Shown here: one piece after another, positions 54,754 through 62,721 of the stretch
Position numbering within the stretch: position 1 is the stretch's first letter
Layout of the letters: every line of letters starts with the position of its first letter
Assembly (NCBI RefSeq): GCF_027497495.1
Contig: NZ_CP114205.1
Coordinates: 5,022,001 to 5,086,000 of the forward strand
Length of the DNA stretch: 64,000 bases
Source: Streptomyces tubercidicus
Lineage (GTDB): Bacteria; Actinomycetota; Actinomycetes; Streptomycetales; Streptomycetaceae
Direction of reading: 5' to 3'
The notes under the pieces: model-generated
Told to the model about the DNA's origin: nothing
Database searches by the model: none
What the model saw: only the letters and a program-made list of their open reading frames with translations
Program-made: the position numbers and the translations under genes

Positions 54754-56466
54754 GTGCGGCCGGTAGGCAGCAAGTACCTGCTTGAGGAGCCGCTGGGACG
54801 CGGCGCCACGGGCACCGTCTGGCGTGCCCGCCAGCGGGAGACGGCGGGCGCCGAGGCCGCCGTGGCAGGAGAGCCCGGTGAGACCGTCGCGATCAAGGTC
54901 CTCAAGGAGGAGCTGGCGCACGACGCGGACGTGGTGATGCGCTTCCTGCGGGAGCGCTCCGTCCTGCTGCGGCTCACCCACCCGAACATCGTCCGCACCC
55001 GCGACCTGGTCGTCGAGGGCGATCTGCTCGCCCTGGTCATGGACCTGGTCGACGGCCCCGACCTGCACCGCTATCTGCGCGACAGCGGCCCCTTCAGCCC
55101 GGTGGCGGCCGCGCTGCTCACGGCCCAGATCGCCGACGCGCTGGCCGCCAGCCACGCCGACGGTGTGGTCCACCGCGACCTCAAGCCCGCAAACGTCCTG
55201 CTCGCCGGTTCGGACGGCAGCAGCGAGATGCACCCGATGCTGACCGACTTCGGCATCGCCCGTCTCGCCGACTCCCCGGGCCTGACCCGCACCCATGAGT
55301 TCGTCGGCACCCCCGCCTATGTGGCGCCGGAGTCCGCCGAGGGCCGCCCGCAGACCTCCGCCGTGGACATCTACGGCGCCGGCATCCTGCTGTACGAGCT
55401 GGTCACCGGCCGTCCCCCGTTCGCCGGTTCGACCGCCCTGGAGGTGCTGCACCGGCACCTCAGCGAGGAGCCGCAGCGCCCCAGTACGCTGCCCGAGCCG
55501 CTGTGGACGGTCATAGAGCGCTGTCTGCGCAAGCGGCCCGAGGAGCGGCCCAGCGCGGAGAACCTCGCGCGGGCGCTGCGCACCGTCGCGGCCGGTATCG
55601 GGGCGCACGCCCGCCCCGCCGAGGCGGAGGCCGCGCTCGGCGTCGCCGCGCTGCTCGCCCCGGACCCCGCGCCCGCCACGGTCCCCGGTACGGGCCCCGA
55701 CGGCGGCCAGGCCAACGGGGACGCCGACCCCACCCAGGTGCTTCCGTCGGGCGCCGGTTCGTACGACCCGGCGGCGGCGACCAGCGTGCTGCCGTCCACG
55801 GGCGGCCCGGCCGGACCGGGCGGACCGGGCGGCCCCGGTGGCCAGGGCGGCGGGGCCGGCCAGGGTGATCCGACGCGGGCCATGCCGCCGGTGCCGCCGA
55901 TGCCCATGGGCGCACCGGCCGGCGGACCGCAGGAGCCCGACGGGCCGCATCCGTGGGAGTCGCAGCTGCGGGCCGCCCGTGACCGCAACGAGCAGACCCA
56001 GGTGCAGTACCTGGACCCCAGTGAGGACCCGCTGCGCCGCCGTCCGCAGCGGCAGGCCGCCCCCCAGCAGCCGCCGCAGCGCCCGCAGCAGTCCCAGTAC
56101 GGCCAGCAGCCCGCTCCGCCGCCGTACGCCCAGCAGCCGCCGCAGGCCCGCCAGCAGCCGCAGCAGGCCCCGCAGCGGCGGCGCCAGGAGCCGCCGCCGC
56201 AGCGCTATGAGCCGCAGCGGCCGCCCGCGCCGGAGCCCCGGCCCCGGCGCGAGCCCCGACAGCGCAGCGCCAACCCGATGAAGATCCCGGGTCTGGGCTG
56301 TCTGAAGGGCTGTCTGTTCACGCTGATACTTCTGTTCGTGGCGGCCTGGCTGATCTGGGAGCTGACCCCGCTCCAGGAGTGGATCGGCACGACCCGGGGG
56401 TTCTTCTCGCAGGTCGGGCACGTCGTCAACGAGGTGCAGCGGTTCATCGGGAAACTCGGCCTCTGA
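54754..56466 (+). CDS. pkaA: Membrane Ser/Thr protein kinase PkaA
   Basis: 570 residues from a GTG with GGGAG upstream. The kinase domain (about 7-275) has glycine loop LGRGATGTV, catalytic K48, HRDLKPANV with D142, DFG at 165-167, and GTPAYVAPE. A Pro/Gln/Gly-rich juxtamembrane linker of ~220 residues follows, then one membrane helix near 515-535 (FTLILLFVAAWLIW) and a short external tail. It is a Hanks-type kinase and pairs with pkaB directly downstream, as in S. coelicolor (recalled). The divergent FHA-ATPase could read its phosphothreonines. The stop codon lies in a perfect 10-bp tandem duplication (CTCTGACCGT twice, 56461-56480). Confidence 0.92.
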   Translation: MRPVGSKYLLEEPLGRGATGTVWRARQRETAGAEAAVAGEPGETVAIKVLKEELAHDADVVMRFLRERSVLLRLTHPNIVRTRDLVVEGDLLALVMDLVDGPDLHRYLRDSGPFSPVAAALLTAQIADALAASHADGVVHRDLKPANVLLAGSDGSSEMHPMLTDFGIARLADSPGLTRTHEFVGTPAYVAPESAEGRPQTSAVDIYGAGILLYELVTGRPPFAGSTALEVLHRHLSEEPQRPSTLPEPLWTVIERCLRKRPEERPSAENLARALRTVAAGIGAHARPAEAEAALGVAALLAPDPAPATVPGTGPDGGQANGDADPTQVLPSGAGSYDPAAATSVLPSTGGPAGPGGPGGPGGQGGGAGQGDPTRAMPPVPPMPMGAPAGGPQEPDGPHPWESQLRAARDRNEQTQVQYLDPSEDPLRRRPQRQAAPQQPPQRPQQSQYGQQPAPPPYAQQPPQARQQPQQAPQRRRQEPPPQRYEPQRPPAPEPRPRREPRQRSANPMKIPGLGCLKGCLFTLILLFVAAWLIWELTPLQEWIGTTRGFFSQVGHVVNEVQRFIGKLGL

Positions 56467-56483
56467 CCGTCTCTGACCGTCCG

Positions 56484-56515
56484 CCGCCCGCGCGCTCCCT
56501 GGAGCACGCGGGCGG
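56484..56515 (+). terminator. Terminator after pkaA
   Basis: A 15-bp inverted repeat with one mismatch (56484-56498 with 56501-56515) lies 18 bp after the pkaA stop. A second smaller stem follows (56519-56526 with 56542-56549). Confidence 0.7.
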
Positions 56516-56713
56516 TTCCGCGTCCGGACCGAACCGGTTCGCGGACGCGTCTAAGCCTCACTCAGTGGATTTGTCGACTTCCGGCGGACAATTTCGCTCA
56601 CAGAAGTGAAGGTTGCCACCGTCCGGGGCATTGAACCCCCTGGCACCCGCGTAGCTTTGACGCCAACCTCAGCCCCCGCAGGACGCTCGGGGGCCCGACA
56701 CGTCGGAGCAGTC

Positions 56714-57985
56714 TTGGCACGGAAGATCGGCAGCCGGTACACCGCCCACCAGATCCTGGGGCGCGGCAGTGCCGGCACGGTATGGCTGGGCGAAGGTCCT
56801 GAAGGGGCCGTGGCCATCAAGCTGTTGCGTGAGGAACTCGCCTCCGATCAGGAGCTCGTCGGCCGCTTCGTCCAGGAGCGGGCGGCCCTGCTGGGCCTGG
56901 ACCATCCCCATGTCGTCGGCGTCCGCGATCTCGTCGTCGACGGCAACGACCTGGCGCTGGTCATGGAGCTCGTACGGGGCACGGATCTGCGCACCCGTCT
57001 GGAGCGTGAACGCCGGCTGGCCCCGGAGGCCGCCGTCGCGATCGCCGCCGACGTGGCCGACGGACTGGCCGCCGCGCACGCCGCCCGGATCGTGCACCGC
57101 GACGTCAAGCCCGAGAACGTGCTGCTGGACATGCAGGGCCCGCTCGGCCCCGGTGGCGCGCACCCCGCGCTGCTCACCGACTTCGGCATCGCCCGCCTCG
57201 TCGACTCCCCGCGCCGCACCCGGGCGACGAAGGTCATCGGCACCCCGGACTACCTGGCCCCGGAGATCATCGAGGGGCTGCCGCCGCGCGCCTCCGTGGA
57301 CGTCTATGCGCTGGCGACCGTCCTGTACGAGCTGCTCGCCGGGTTCACGCCCTTCGGGGGCGGGCACCCCGGGGCGGTGCTGCGCCGCCATGTGACCGAG
57401 AGCGTGGCGCCGCTGCCCGGCATCCCCGACGAACTGTGGCAGCTGCTGCTCCAGTGCCTGGCCAAGGCCCCGGCCTCCCGGCTGCGCGCCCCGGAACTCG
57501 CCGCCCGGCTGCGGGAGCTGCTGCCCGCTCTGGCGGGCATGCCGCCGCTGGACATCGACGAGCCGGACGACGACGAGCCGGAGGACGAGCAGGACGGCGC
57601 CGCGGAGTCCCGCGAGGAGGCGCACCACCCGTCGCCGGCACCGGCCGAGGCCACCCCGCCGCGCGGCGCGGTCCCGTTGGTGCAGGGCGCGGTCCCGGAC
57701 TCCAGCCGGGAGACGCACACCAGCATGCGCGTCCCGGGCCCGGAGGAGCTGGCGGGCGGCGCACACGGCACGGCCCGGACCCCGCGCGCCGCCGGTGAGC
57801 GCCGGGCGGGCTCGGCGCGGCACCGTGCGTCGCAGGAGGCGGTGCGCCGCCGCCGGATCAAGCTGGGCGCGGCCGCCGCCGCGGCGCTCGTGGCGGCGGG
57901 CCTGGGCGGCTGGCTGGCCTCCGGCGACGAGGAGCCGGACGGCGCCACACCCGGCGTCCACCAGTCGGAACCCGACACCCCGTGA
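56714..57985 (+). CDS. pkaB: Membrane Ser/Thr protein kinase PkaB
   Basis: 423 residues. The TTG at 56714 is chosen because GGAG lies 6 bp upstream and the kinase fold begins at once (ARKIGSRYTAHQILGRG); a GTG at 56606 would add 36 residues but has no ribosome site. Glycine loop LGRGSAGTV, catalytic K36, HRDVKPENV with D130, DFG at about 156, and GTPDYLAPE are all present. An acidic then basic linker leads to one weak membrane helix at about 388-408 and an 18-residue external tail. Tandem with pkaA but separated by a hairpin, so it may have its own promoter. Confidence 0.9.
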   Translation: MARKIGSRYTAHQILGRGSAGTVWLGEGPEGAVAIKLLREELASDQELVGRFVQERAALLGLDHPHVVGVRDLVVDGNDLALVMELVRGTDLRTRLERERRLAPEAAVAIAADVADGLAAAHAARIVHRDVKPENVLLDMQGPLGPGGAHPALLTDFGIARLVDSPRRTRATKVIGTPDYLAPEIIEGLPPRASVDVYALATVLYELLAGFTPFGGGHPGAVLRRHVTESVAPLPGIPDELWQLLLQCLAKAPASRLRAPELAARLRELLPALAGMPPLDIDEPDDDEPEDEQDGAAESREEAHHPSPAPAEATPPRGAVPLVQGAVPDSSRETHTSMRVPGPEELAGGAHGTARTPRAAGERRAGSARHRASQEAVRRRRIKLGAAAAAALVAAGLGGWLASGDEEPDGATPGVHQSEPDTP

Positions 57986-58119
57986 CGCTCTCCGGGTGCG
58001 CGGCGGCCCCGGCGGCGGCCGGGCCGGTGACCGGCGTACGGGCCGTCGCGCGGCCGGAGAGCGCGGATCCCGGCGGGTCCGGCCCGCCGGGGCCGGGTCA
58101 CGCTGACGGTGGCAGCCGT

Positions 58120-58125
58120 TAGGCT
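58120..58125 (+). promoter_or_regulatory. Candidate -10 for leaderless prfB
   Basis: TAGGCT lies 6 bp before the prfB GTG, the spacing seen for leaderless actinobacterial transcripts. No Shine-Dalgarno sequence is present. The -35 is not evident. Confidence 0.5.
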
Positions 58126-58131
58126 GGGTGC

Positions 58132-59238
58132 GTGGCAGTCGTCGATGTATCCGAAGAGCTGAAGTCCCTCTCCTCGACCATGGGGTCGATCGAGGCCGTC
58201 CTGGACCTCGACAAGATGAGGGCCGATGTCGCCGTGCTTGAGGAGCAGGCCGCGGCGCCGTCCCTGTGGGACGACCCGGAGAACGCACAGAAGATCACCA
58301 GTCGGCTGTCCTACCTCCAGGGTCAGCTGCGCAAGGCCGAGGACCTGCGCGGCCGGGTCGACGACGTCGAGGTGCTCTTCGAGCTCGCCGAGGCCGAGGG
58401 CGACGAGGACGCCAGGGCGGAGGCCGAGGCCGAGCTGACCGCCGTCCGCAAGGCGGTCGACGAGCTGGAGGTCCGCACGCTGCTCTCCGGCGAGTACGAC
58501 TCCCGTGAGGCGGTCGTCAACATCCGCGCCGAGGCCGGTGGCGTGGATGCCGCCGACTTCGCCGAGAAGCTCCAGCGGATGTATCTGCGCTGGGCCGAGC
58601 GGCACGGCTACAAGACCGAGCTCTACGAGACCTCGTACGCGGAAGAGGCCGGCATCAAGTCGACCACCTTCGCCGTCCAGGTGCCGTACGCCTACGGCAC
58701 GCTCTCCGTGGAGCAGGGCACGCACCGCCTGGTGCGCATCTCGCCGTTCGACAACCAGGGCCGCCGCCAGACGTCGTTCGCCGGTGTCGAGGTGCTGCCC
58801 GTCGTCGAGCAGACCGACCACATCGAGATCGACGAGTCCGAGCTGCGGGTCGACGTCTACCGTTCGTCCGGCCCCGGCGGCCAGGGCGTCAACACCACCG
58901 ACTCCGCGGTCCGGCTGACGCACATCCCCACCGGCATCGTCGTCTCCTGCCAGAACGAGCGCTCGCAGATCCAGAACAAGGCGACCGCGATGAACGTCCT
59001 CCAGGCCAAGCTCCTTGAGCGCCGCCGCCAGGAGGAGCAGGCCAAGATGGACGCGCTCAAGGGCGACGGCGGCAATTCCTGGGGCAACCAGATGCGTTCG
59101 TACGTCCTGCACCCGTACCAGATGGTCAAGGATCTGCGGACCGAGTTCGAGGTCGGCAACCCCAGCGCCGTTCTTGACGGCGATATCGACGGCTTCCTGG
59201 AGGCCGGTATCCGCTGGCGTAAGCAGCAGGAGAAGTAG
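58132..59238 (+). CDS. prfB: Peptide chain release factor 2
   Basis: 368 residues from a GTG. RF2 identity is set by the tripeptide SPF at 204-206, which reads UGA/UAA. The catalytic GGQ is at 249-251 within GPGGQGVNTTDSAVRLTH. The open frame is continuous from the start codon, so the E. coli-type programmed +1 frameshift for autoregulation is absent, as is usual in high-GC actinobacteria. It ends before a strong intrinsic terminator. Confidence 0.97.
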   Translation: MAVVDVSEELKSLSSTMGSIEAVLDLDKMRADVAVLEEQAAAPSLWDDPENAQKITSRLSYLQGQLRKAEDLRGRVDDVEVLFELAEAEGDEDARAEAEAELTAVRKAVDELEVRTLLSGEYDSREAVVNIRAEAGGVDAADFAEKLQRMYLRWAERHGYKTELYETSYAEEAGIKSTTFAVQVPYAYGTLSVEQGTHRLVRISPFDNQGRRQTSFAGVEVLPVVEQTDHIEIDESELRVDVYRSSGPGGQGVNTTDSAVRLTHIPTGIVVSCQNERSQIQNKATAMNVLQAKLLERRRQEEQAKMDALKGDGGNSWGNQMRSYVLHPYQMVKDLRTEFEVGNPSAVLDGDIDGFLEAGIRWRKQQEK

Positions 59239-59263
59239 CGGCCTCGCCCGTCTGAAGGTCAAG

Positions 59264-59296
59264 CAACTGTCTCCCCTGGGGAGGCAGTTGTTTTTG
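59264..59296 (+). terminator. Intrinsic terminator after prfB
   Basis: A 13-bp inverted repeat (59264-59276 with 59278-59290, one T-G wobble; the closing pairs must open to form a loop) is followed by TTTTT. It is among the clearest rho-independent signals in the window. Confidence 0.9.
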
Positions 59297-59375
59297 CTGT
59301 GGGGGTTTGGTCACAGTCGTATGTCCATGTACCGCCCAACGCTTGGTAATTCGGGCATCCGGCCTTTAATCGACC

Positions 59376-59404
59376 TTGACGATAGTCACCGAACTGGGAA
59401 GGCT
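59376..59404 (+). promoter_or_regulatory. Candidate promoter for the LAETG protein gene
   Basis: TTGACG (59376-59381), a 17-bp spacer, then AAGGCT (59399-59404). The spacing fits a housekeeping sigma promoter and would leave a leader of about 145 nt before the gene at 59559. Confidence 0.45.
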
Positions 59405-59558
59405 GAGCGCGGCATGCGTATGTCCGGGGCGCGTGCGGAAACGGGGAATTGAGCGGCCTGTCCGCTGTGCGGAGCTGCGGCTTGCGTACCCCGGCATCGG
59501 TCGTCGCCCCGTACAGCGGTGCTCCAATGACGAGTTCAGCTACTGGGGGTAGCAGTAC

Positions 59559-60476
59559 ATGACGAAGAAGACGCGGCTGCGCGTAGCGCGCATTGCGGCC
59601 GGCGCGGTGATCGCGGCCGGTGCGTCGCTCACCGCGGCCGGCGCGGCTTCCGCGGCCAGCCCGGGTGAGACCCCGGGCCAGGACGGCGGGATCATCGGCG
59701 GCATCATCGGCGGGATCATCGGCGGCGGCGACTCGGGCGGCGAGACCACCGGTGCCACCGACGGCGGCGAGACCGCGGGCCAGGTCGGCGGCGACGACAG
59801 CTCCGGCGGCGAGATCGGCGGCGAGGACAGCTCCGGCGGCGAGATCGGCGGTGGCACGACTGACGGCGGCACGACTGACGGCGGCACCACTGACGGTGGC
59901 ACCACTGACGGTGGCACGACCGACGGCGGTACGACCGATGGCGGCACCACTGACGGTGGCACGACCGACGGCGGTACGACCGATGGCGGCACCACTGACG
60001 GTGGCACCACCGACGGCGGCACCACCGATGGCGGCACCACTGACGGTGGCACCACCGACGGCGGTACGACCGACGGCGGCACCGGCAACTCCGGCGGCAC
60101 CGGCACCACCGGTGACCAGAACTCCGGCGGCACCGGTAACTCCGGCGGCACCAGCGACGGCGGTGACCAGAACTCCGGCGGCACCGGTAACTCCGGCGGC
60201 ACCAGCGACGGCGGCTCCATCGGTGACACCGACGGCACCGGCCCGGACAACGAGGGCTCCAAGCCGGTCGAGCAGCCGGGCCAGGGCAAGGAGCAGATCG
60301 CTGACACCCCCGGCCAGGCCAAGCAGCAGGCCAAGGGCGGCGAGCTGGCGGAGACCGGTTCTTCCGGCACCACCGTCCTGCTCATCGGTGCGGCCACGAT
60401 GATCGCGGGCGGTGTGGGCTTCCGTATGCTGCCCCGCCTGATCAACAAGAACGGCGGCGGTGCCGCGGCGGCCTGA
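59559..60476 (+). CDS. Repeat-rich LAETG-anchored cell-wall protein
   Basis: 305 residues. The signal peptide covers about 1-33 (ends AASAAS). A Gly-rich region with GGIIGGIIGGIIGGG follows, then fifteen TTDGG pentapeptides (about 100-174), GTGNSGG/GDQNSGG repeats, and the wall-sorting signal LAETG at about 261-265 with a hydrophobic helix (VLLIGAATMIAGGVGF) and positive tail. LAxTG is the motif of class E sortases in Streptomyces, which also anchor chaplins. It has no enzymatic domain and is probably a flexible surface stalk. Gene bounded by terminators on both sides. Confidence 0.9.
   Translation: MTKKTRLRVARIAAGAVIAAGASLTAAGAASAASPGETPGQDGGIIGGIIGGIIGGGDSGGETTGATDGGETAGQVGGDDSSGGEIGGEDSSGGEIGGGTTDGGTTDGGTTDGGTTDGGTTDGGTTDGGTTDGGTTDGGTTDGGTTDGGTTDGGTTDGGTTDGGTTDGGTTDGGTGNSGGTGTTGDQNSGGTGNSGGTSDGGDQNSGGTGNSGGTSDGGSIGDTDGTGPDNEGSKPVEQPGQGKEQIADTPGQAKQQAKGGELAETGSSGTTVLLIGAATMIAGGVGFRMLPRLINKNGGGAAAA
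59856..60080 (+). repeat. 15 x 15-bp coding tandem repeat (TTDGG)
   Basis: Fifteen in-frame 15-bp units, each coding Thr-Thr-Asp-Gly-Gly. Units 5-7 and 8-10 are identical 45-bp blocks and units 11-13 differ only at a few third positions, so the array grew by block duplication and copy number is likely variable between strains. Confidence 0.95.
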
Positions 60477-60496
60477 GGCCGAGCGGTGAAGCGGTG

Positions 60497-60530
60497 AGGG
60501 GCCCGGGACGCGCACGCGTCCCGGGCCCCT
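60497..60530. terminator. Bidirectional terminator after the LAETG gene
   Basis: A perfect 16-bp inverted repeat (60497-60512 with 60515-60530) lies between convergent genes. The CA centre implies that the closing pairs open to give a loop. Confidence 0.85.
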
Positions 60531-60575
60531 CGGCGTCCAGGCTCCGGCAGCCGCCGAGGCAGCCTTTCCGGGGTT

Positions 60576-60770
60576 TCACACGGTCTGGTGGAGGAGTATT
60601 CCCACCGCGATCAGCGCGATCATCAGCGCCACCAGCACGGCGGGGCTGAGCTGGGCGAACATACCGCCCGCTTGCTGCTGAAGCCGTTCTCTGCTGGCCC
60701 GGCACACGGGACAGCGGCCCTCGTTGACAGGGGCCGCGCAGTTGGCGCACACCAGTCGGTCGTACGTCAT
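60576..60770 (-). CDS. Small zinc-ribbon membrane protein
   Basis: 64 residues, fixed by a near-perfect AAGGAGGT ribosome site 5 bp before the ATG; longer in-frame options lack one. Two CxxC pairs (CANCAAPVNEGRCPVC, about 8-23) form a probable zinc ribbon, and one C-terminal membrane helix spans about 45-62 (AVLVALMIALIAVGILL). A tail-anchored layout with the zinc ribbon in the cytosol is likely. It is divergent from ftsE. The function is unknown. Confidence 0.88.
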   Translation of the reverse strand: MTYDRLVCANCAAPVNEGRCPVCRASRERLQQQAGGMFAQLSPAVLVALMIALIAVGILLHQTV

Positions 60771-61019
60771 GCGACCTCCTTCTCCACTGCACCAACGCAC
60801 CGGAAGGCACATTGGTTCCCTCCTCCACTGTGCCAGCTCGTCGCCGGAACGGCGCGCCCCGCGAGATTGTGCGCCTTTTGTCCCGTAGGTGCCGTGAATA
60901 AACGCACCAACCGCCGACGGCGACTGCGCCGTCCTGCGAGGTTCGCGTATGGTCACGCACACCGACGGGAGCCGCAACTCGGCAACCGTGCCCCTATCCA
61001 GGTCGACCGTGGTGCATCA

Positions 61020-61709
61020 GTGATCCGATTCGACAACGTCTCCAAGACCTACCCGAAGCAGAACCGCCCCGCACTCAGGGATGTCTCCCTTGAGATCGAG
61101 CGCGGCGAGTTCGTCTTCCTGGTGGGCTCCTCGGGCTCCGGCAAGTCCACCTTCCTGCGGCTGCTGCTGCGGGAGGAGCGGGCCAGCCATGGCCACGTGC
61201 ACGTTCTGGGCAAGGACCTCGGCAAGCTCTCCAACTGGAAGGTTCCGCAGATGCGGCGCCAGGTGGGCACGGTCTTCCAGGACTTCCGGCTGCTCCCCAA
61301 CAAGACCGTGGGGGAGAACGTCGCCTTCGCCCTGGAGGTCATCGGCAAGCCCCGGGGCCAGATCCGCAAGACGGTTCCCGAGGTCCTCGAACTCGTCGGC
61401 CTCGGCGGCAAAGAGGACCGTATGCCGGGTGAACTCTCCGGTGGTGAGCAGCAGCGTGTCGCCATCGCGCGGGCGTTCGTCAACCGCCCGATGCTGCTCA
61501 TCGCTGACGAGCCCACCGGCAACCTCGACCCGCAGACCTCGGTCGGCATCATGAAGCTGCTGGACCGGATCAACCGGACCGGTACGACGGTGGTCATGGC
61601 CACCCACGACCAGCAGATCGTCGACCAGATGCGCAAGCGGGTCATGGAACTTGAGAAGGGCCGGCTCGTACGCGACCAGTCGCGCGGCGTGTACGGCTAC
61701 CAGCACTAA
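61020..61709 (+). CDS. ftsE: Cell division ATP-binding protein FtsE
   Basis: 229 residues from a GTG at 61020; the upstream open frame is not conserved. Walker A LVGSSGSGKST is at about 34-44, then a Q-loop VFQDFRLLPNKTV, signature LSGGEQQR, Walker B LLIADEPTGNLDP and the H-loop ATHD. FtsE with FtsX forms a mechanotransmitting ABC complex that activates peptidoglycan hydrolases at division. ftsX follows after 32 bp with its own ribosome site. No clear Shine-Dalgarno precedes ftsE; a possible promoter lies in the 249-bp gap but was not identified. Confidence 0.97.
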   Translation: MIRFDNVSKTYPKQNRPALRDVSLEIERGEFVFLVGSSGSGKSTFLRLLLREERASHGHVHVLGKDLGKLSNWKVPQMRRQVGTVFQDFRLLPNKTVGENVAFALEVIGKPRGQIRKTVPEVLELVGLGGKEDRMPGELSGGEQQRVAIARAFVNRPMLLIADEPTGNLDPQTSVGIMKLLDRINRTGTTVVMATHDQQIVDQMRKRVMELEKGRLVRDQSRGVYGYQH

Positions 61710-61741
61710 GCGTGTACGGCCCCCAGTACTGAAAGGACGCC

Positions 61742-62653
61742 ATGCGCGCCCAGTTCGTCCTGTCGGAGATCGGCGTCGGTCTCCGCCGAAACCTCACGAT
61801 GACCTTCGCCGTCATCGTCTCCGTAGCCCTTTCGCTCGGTCTGTTCGGCGCCTCGCTGCTGATGCGCGACCAGGTCAGCACCATGAAGGGCTACTGGTAC
61901 GACAAGGTCAACGTCTCCATCTTCTTCTGCAGCAAGAACGACGCCGAGACCGGTGCCAACTGCGCCAAGGGCGCGGCCACCCAGCAGCAGAAAAATGACA
62001 TCAAGGCCGAGCTCGACCGGCTGCCGATCGTGCAGAAGACGACCTACGAGTCCAGCGATCAGGCGTATAAGCACTACAAGGAGCAGTTCGGGGACACCCC
62101 CGTCGCCGGGCTGGTGACGCCCGACCAGCTTCCGGAGTCCTACCGCGTCAAGCTCAAGGACCCCACGAAGTTCACGGTGATCAAGTCGGCGTTCTCCGAG
62201 CGGCCCGGCGTCATGGAGGTGCAGGACCAACGGGACACCGTTGAGCCGCTGTTCAACCTCCTGAACGGCATGAATATCGCCGCGCTGGTCGTGATGGGGC
62301 TGATGCTGGTCGTTGCGCTGATGCTGATCGTCAACACCGTGCGGGTGTCGGCGTTCAGCAGGCGGCGGGAGACCGGGATCATGCGGCTGGTGGGAGCGTC
62401 CAGCTACTACATCCAGATGCCGTTCATCCTGGAGGCGGCCATCGCGGGCCTGCTCGGCGCCGCCTTCGCCTGTGTGCTGATCGTGGGCGGCAAGTACGTC
62501 CTCATCAACAACTGGCTGGCGAAGAAGATCCAGGTGATCAACTTCATCGGCTGGGACTCGGTGGTGGCGGTCCTTCCGCTGGTCCTCCTGATCGGGCTGC
62601 TGATGCCCGCGCTCGCCGCGTTCTTCGCGCTGCGCAAGTACCTCAAGGTGTGA
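61742..62653 (+). CDS. ftsX: Cell division membrane protein FtsX
   Basis: 303 residues with AAAGGA before the ATG. It has four membrane helices (about 21-42, 180-205, 225-250 and 272-295). The large external loop between helices 1 and 2 has a cysteine pair (FFCSKNDAETGANC), typical of actinobacterial FtsX, and binds wall-hydrolase regulators. NTVRVSAFSRRRETGIMRLVGAS is the conserved cytoplasmic loop that contacts FtsE. An intrinsic terminator follows directly. Confidence 0.97.
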   Translation: MRAQFVLSEIGVGLRRNLTMTFAVIVSVALSLGLFGASLLMRDQVSTMKGYWYDKVNVSIFFCSKNDAETGANCAKGAATQQQKNDIKAELDRLPIVQKTTYESSDQAYKHYKEQFGDTPVAGLVTPDQLPESYRVKLKDPTKFTVIKSAFSERPGVMEVQDQRDTVEPLFNLLNGMNIAALVVMGLMLVVALMLIVNTVRVSAFSRRRETGIMRLVGASSYYIQMPFILEAAIAGLLGAAFACVLIVGGKYVLINNWLAKKIQVINFIGWDSVVAVLPLVLLIGLLMPALAAFFALRKYLKV

Positions 62654-62664
62654 GCTTTGCCAAG

Positions 62665-62702
62665 GGGCGCCGTACGGTCAACTCGCCGTACGGCGCCCTT
62701 TT
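62665..62702 (+). terminator. Intrinsic terminator after ftsX
   Basis: A 13-bp perfect stem (62665-62677 with 62686-62698), an 8-nt loop and a TTTT tail lie 11 bp after the ftsX stop. Confidence 0.9.
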
Positions 62703-62708
62703 GTCCCC

Positions 62709-62714
62709 TAGACT
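62709..62714 (+). promoter_or_regulatory. Candidate -10 for a leaderless S41 protease gene
   Basis: TAGACT, a consensus-like Streptomyces -10, lies 7 bp before ATG 62722. There is no ribosome site, which fits a leaderless transcript. The matching -35 would fall inside the ftsX terminator stem. Confidence 0.5.
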
Positions 62715-62721
62715 CACCGGC

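Noticed and set aside
58132..58250. Programmed frameshift in prfB
   Set aside because: The frame is continuous from the GTG with no in-frame TGA and no slippery sequence.
59297..59558. Cyclic di-AMP or other riboswitch in the leader of the LAETG gene
   Set aside because: Some short stems are possible, but no conserved riboswitch core was recognised.
59540..60448. Antisense Pro-Ser-Val-Val repeat protein
   Set aside because: It is only the complement of the TTDGG coding repeat. It has no signal peptide or ribosome site.
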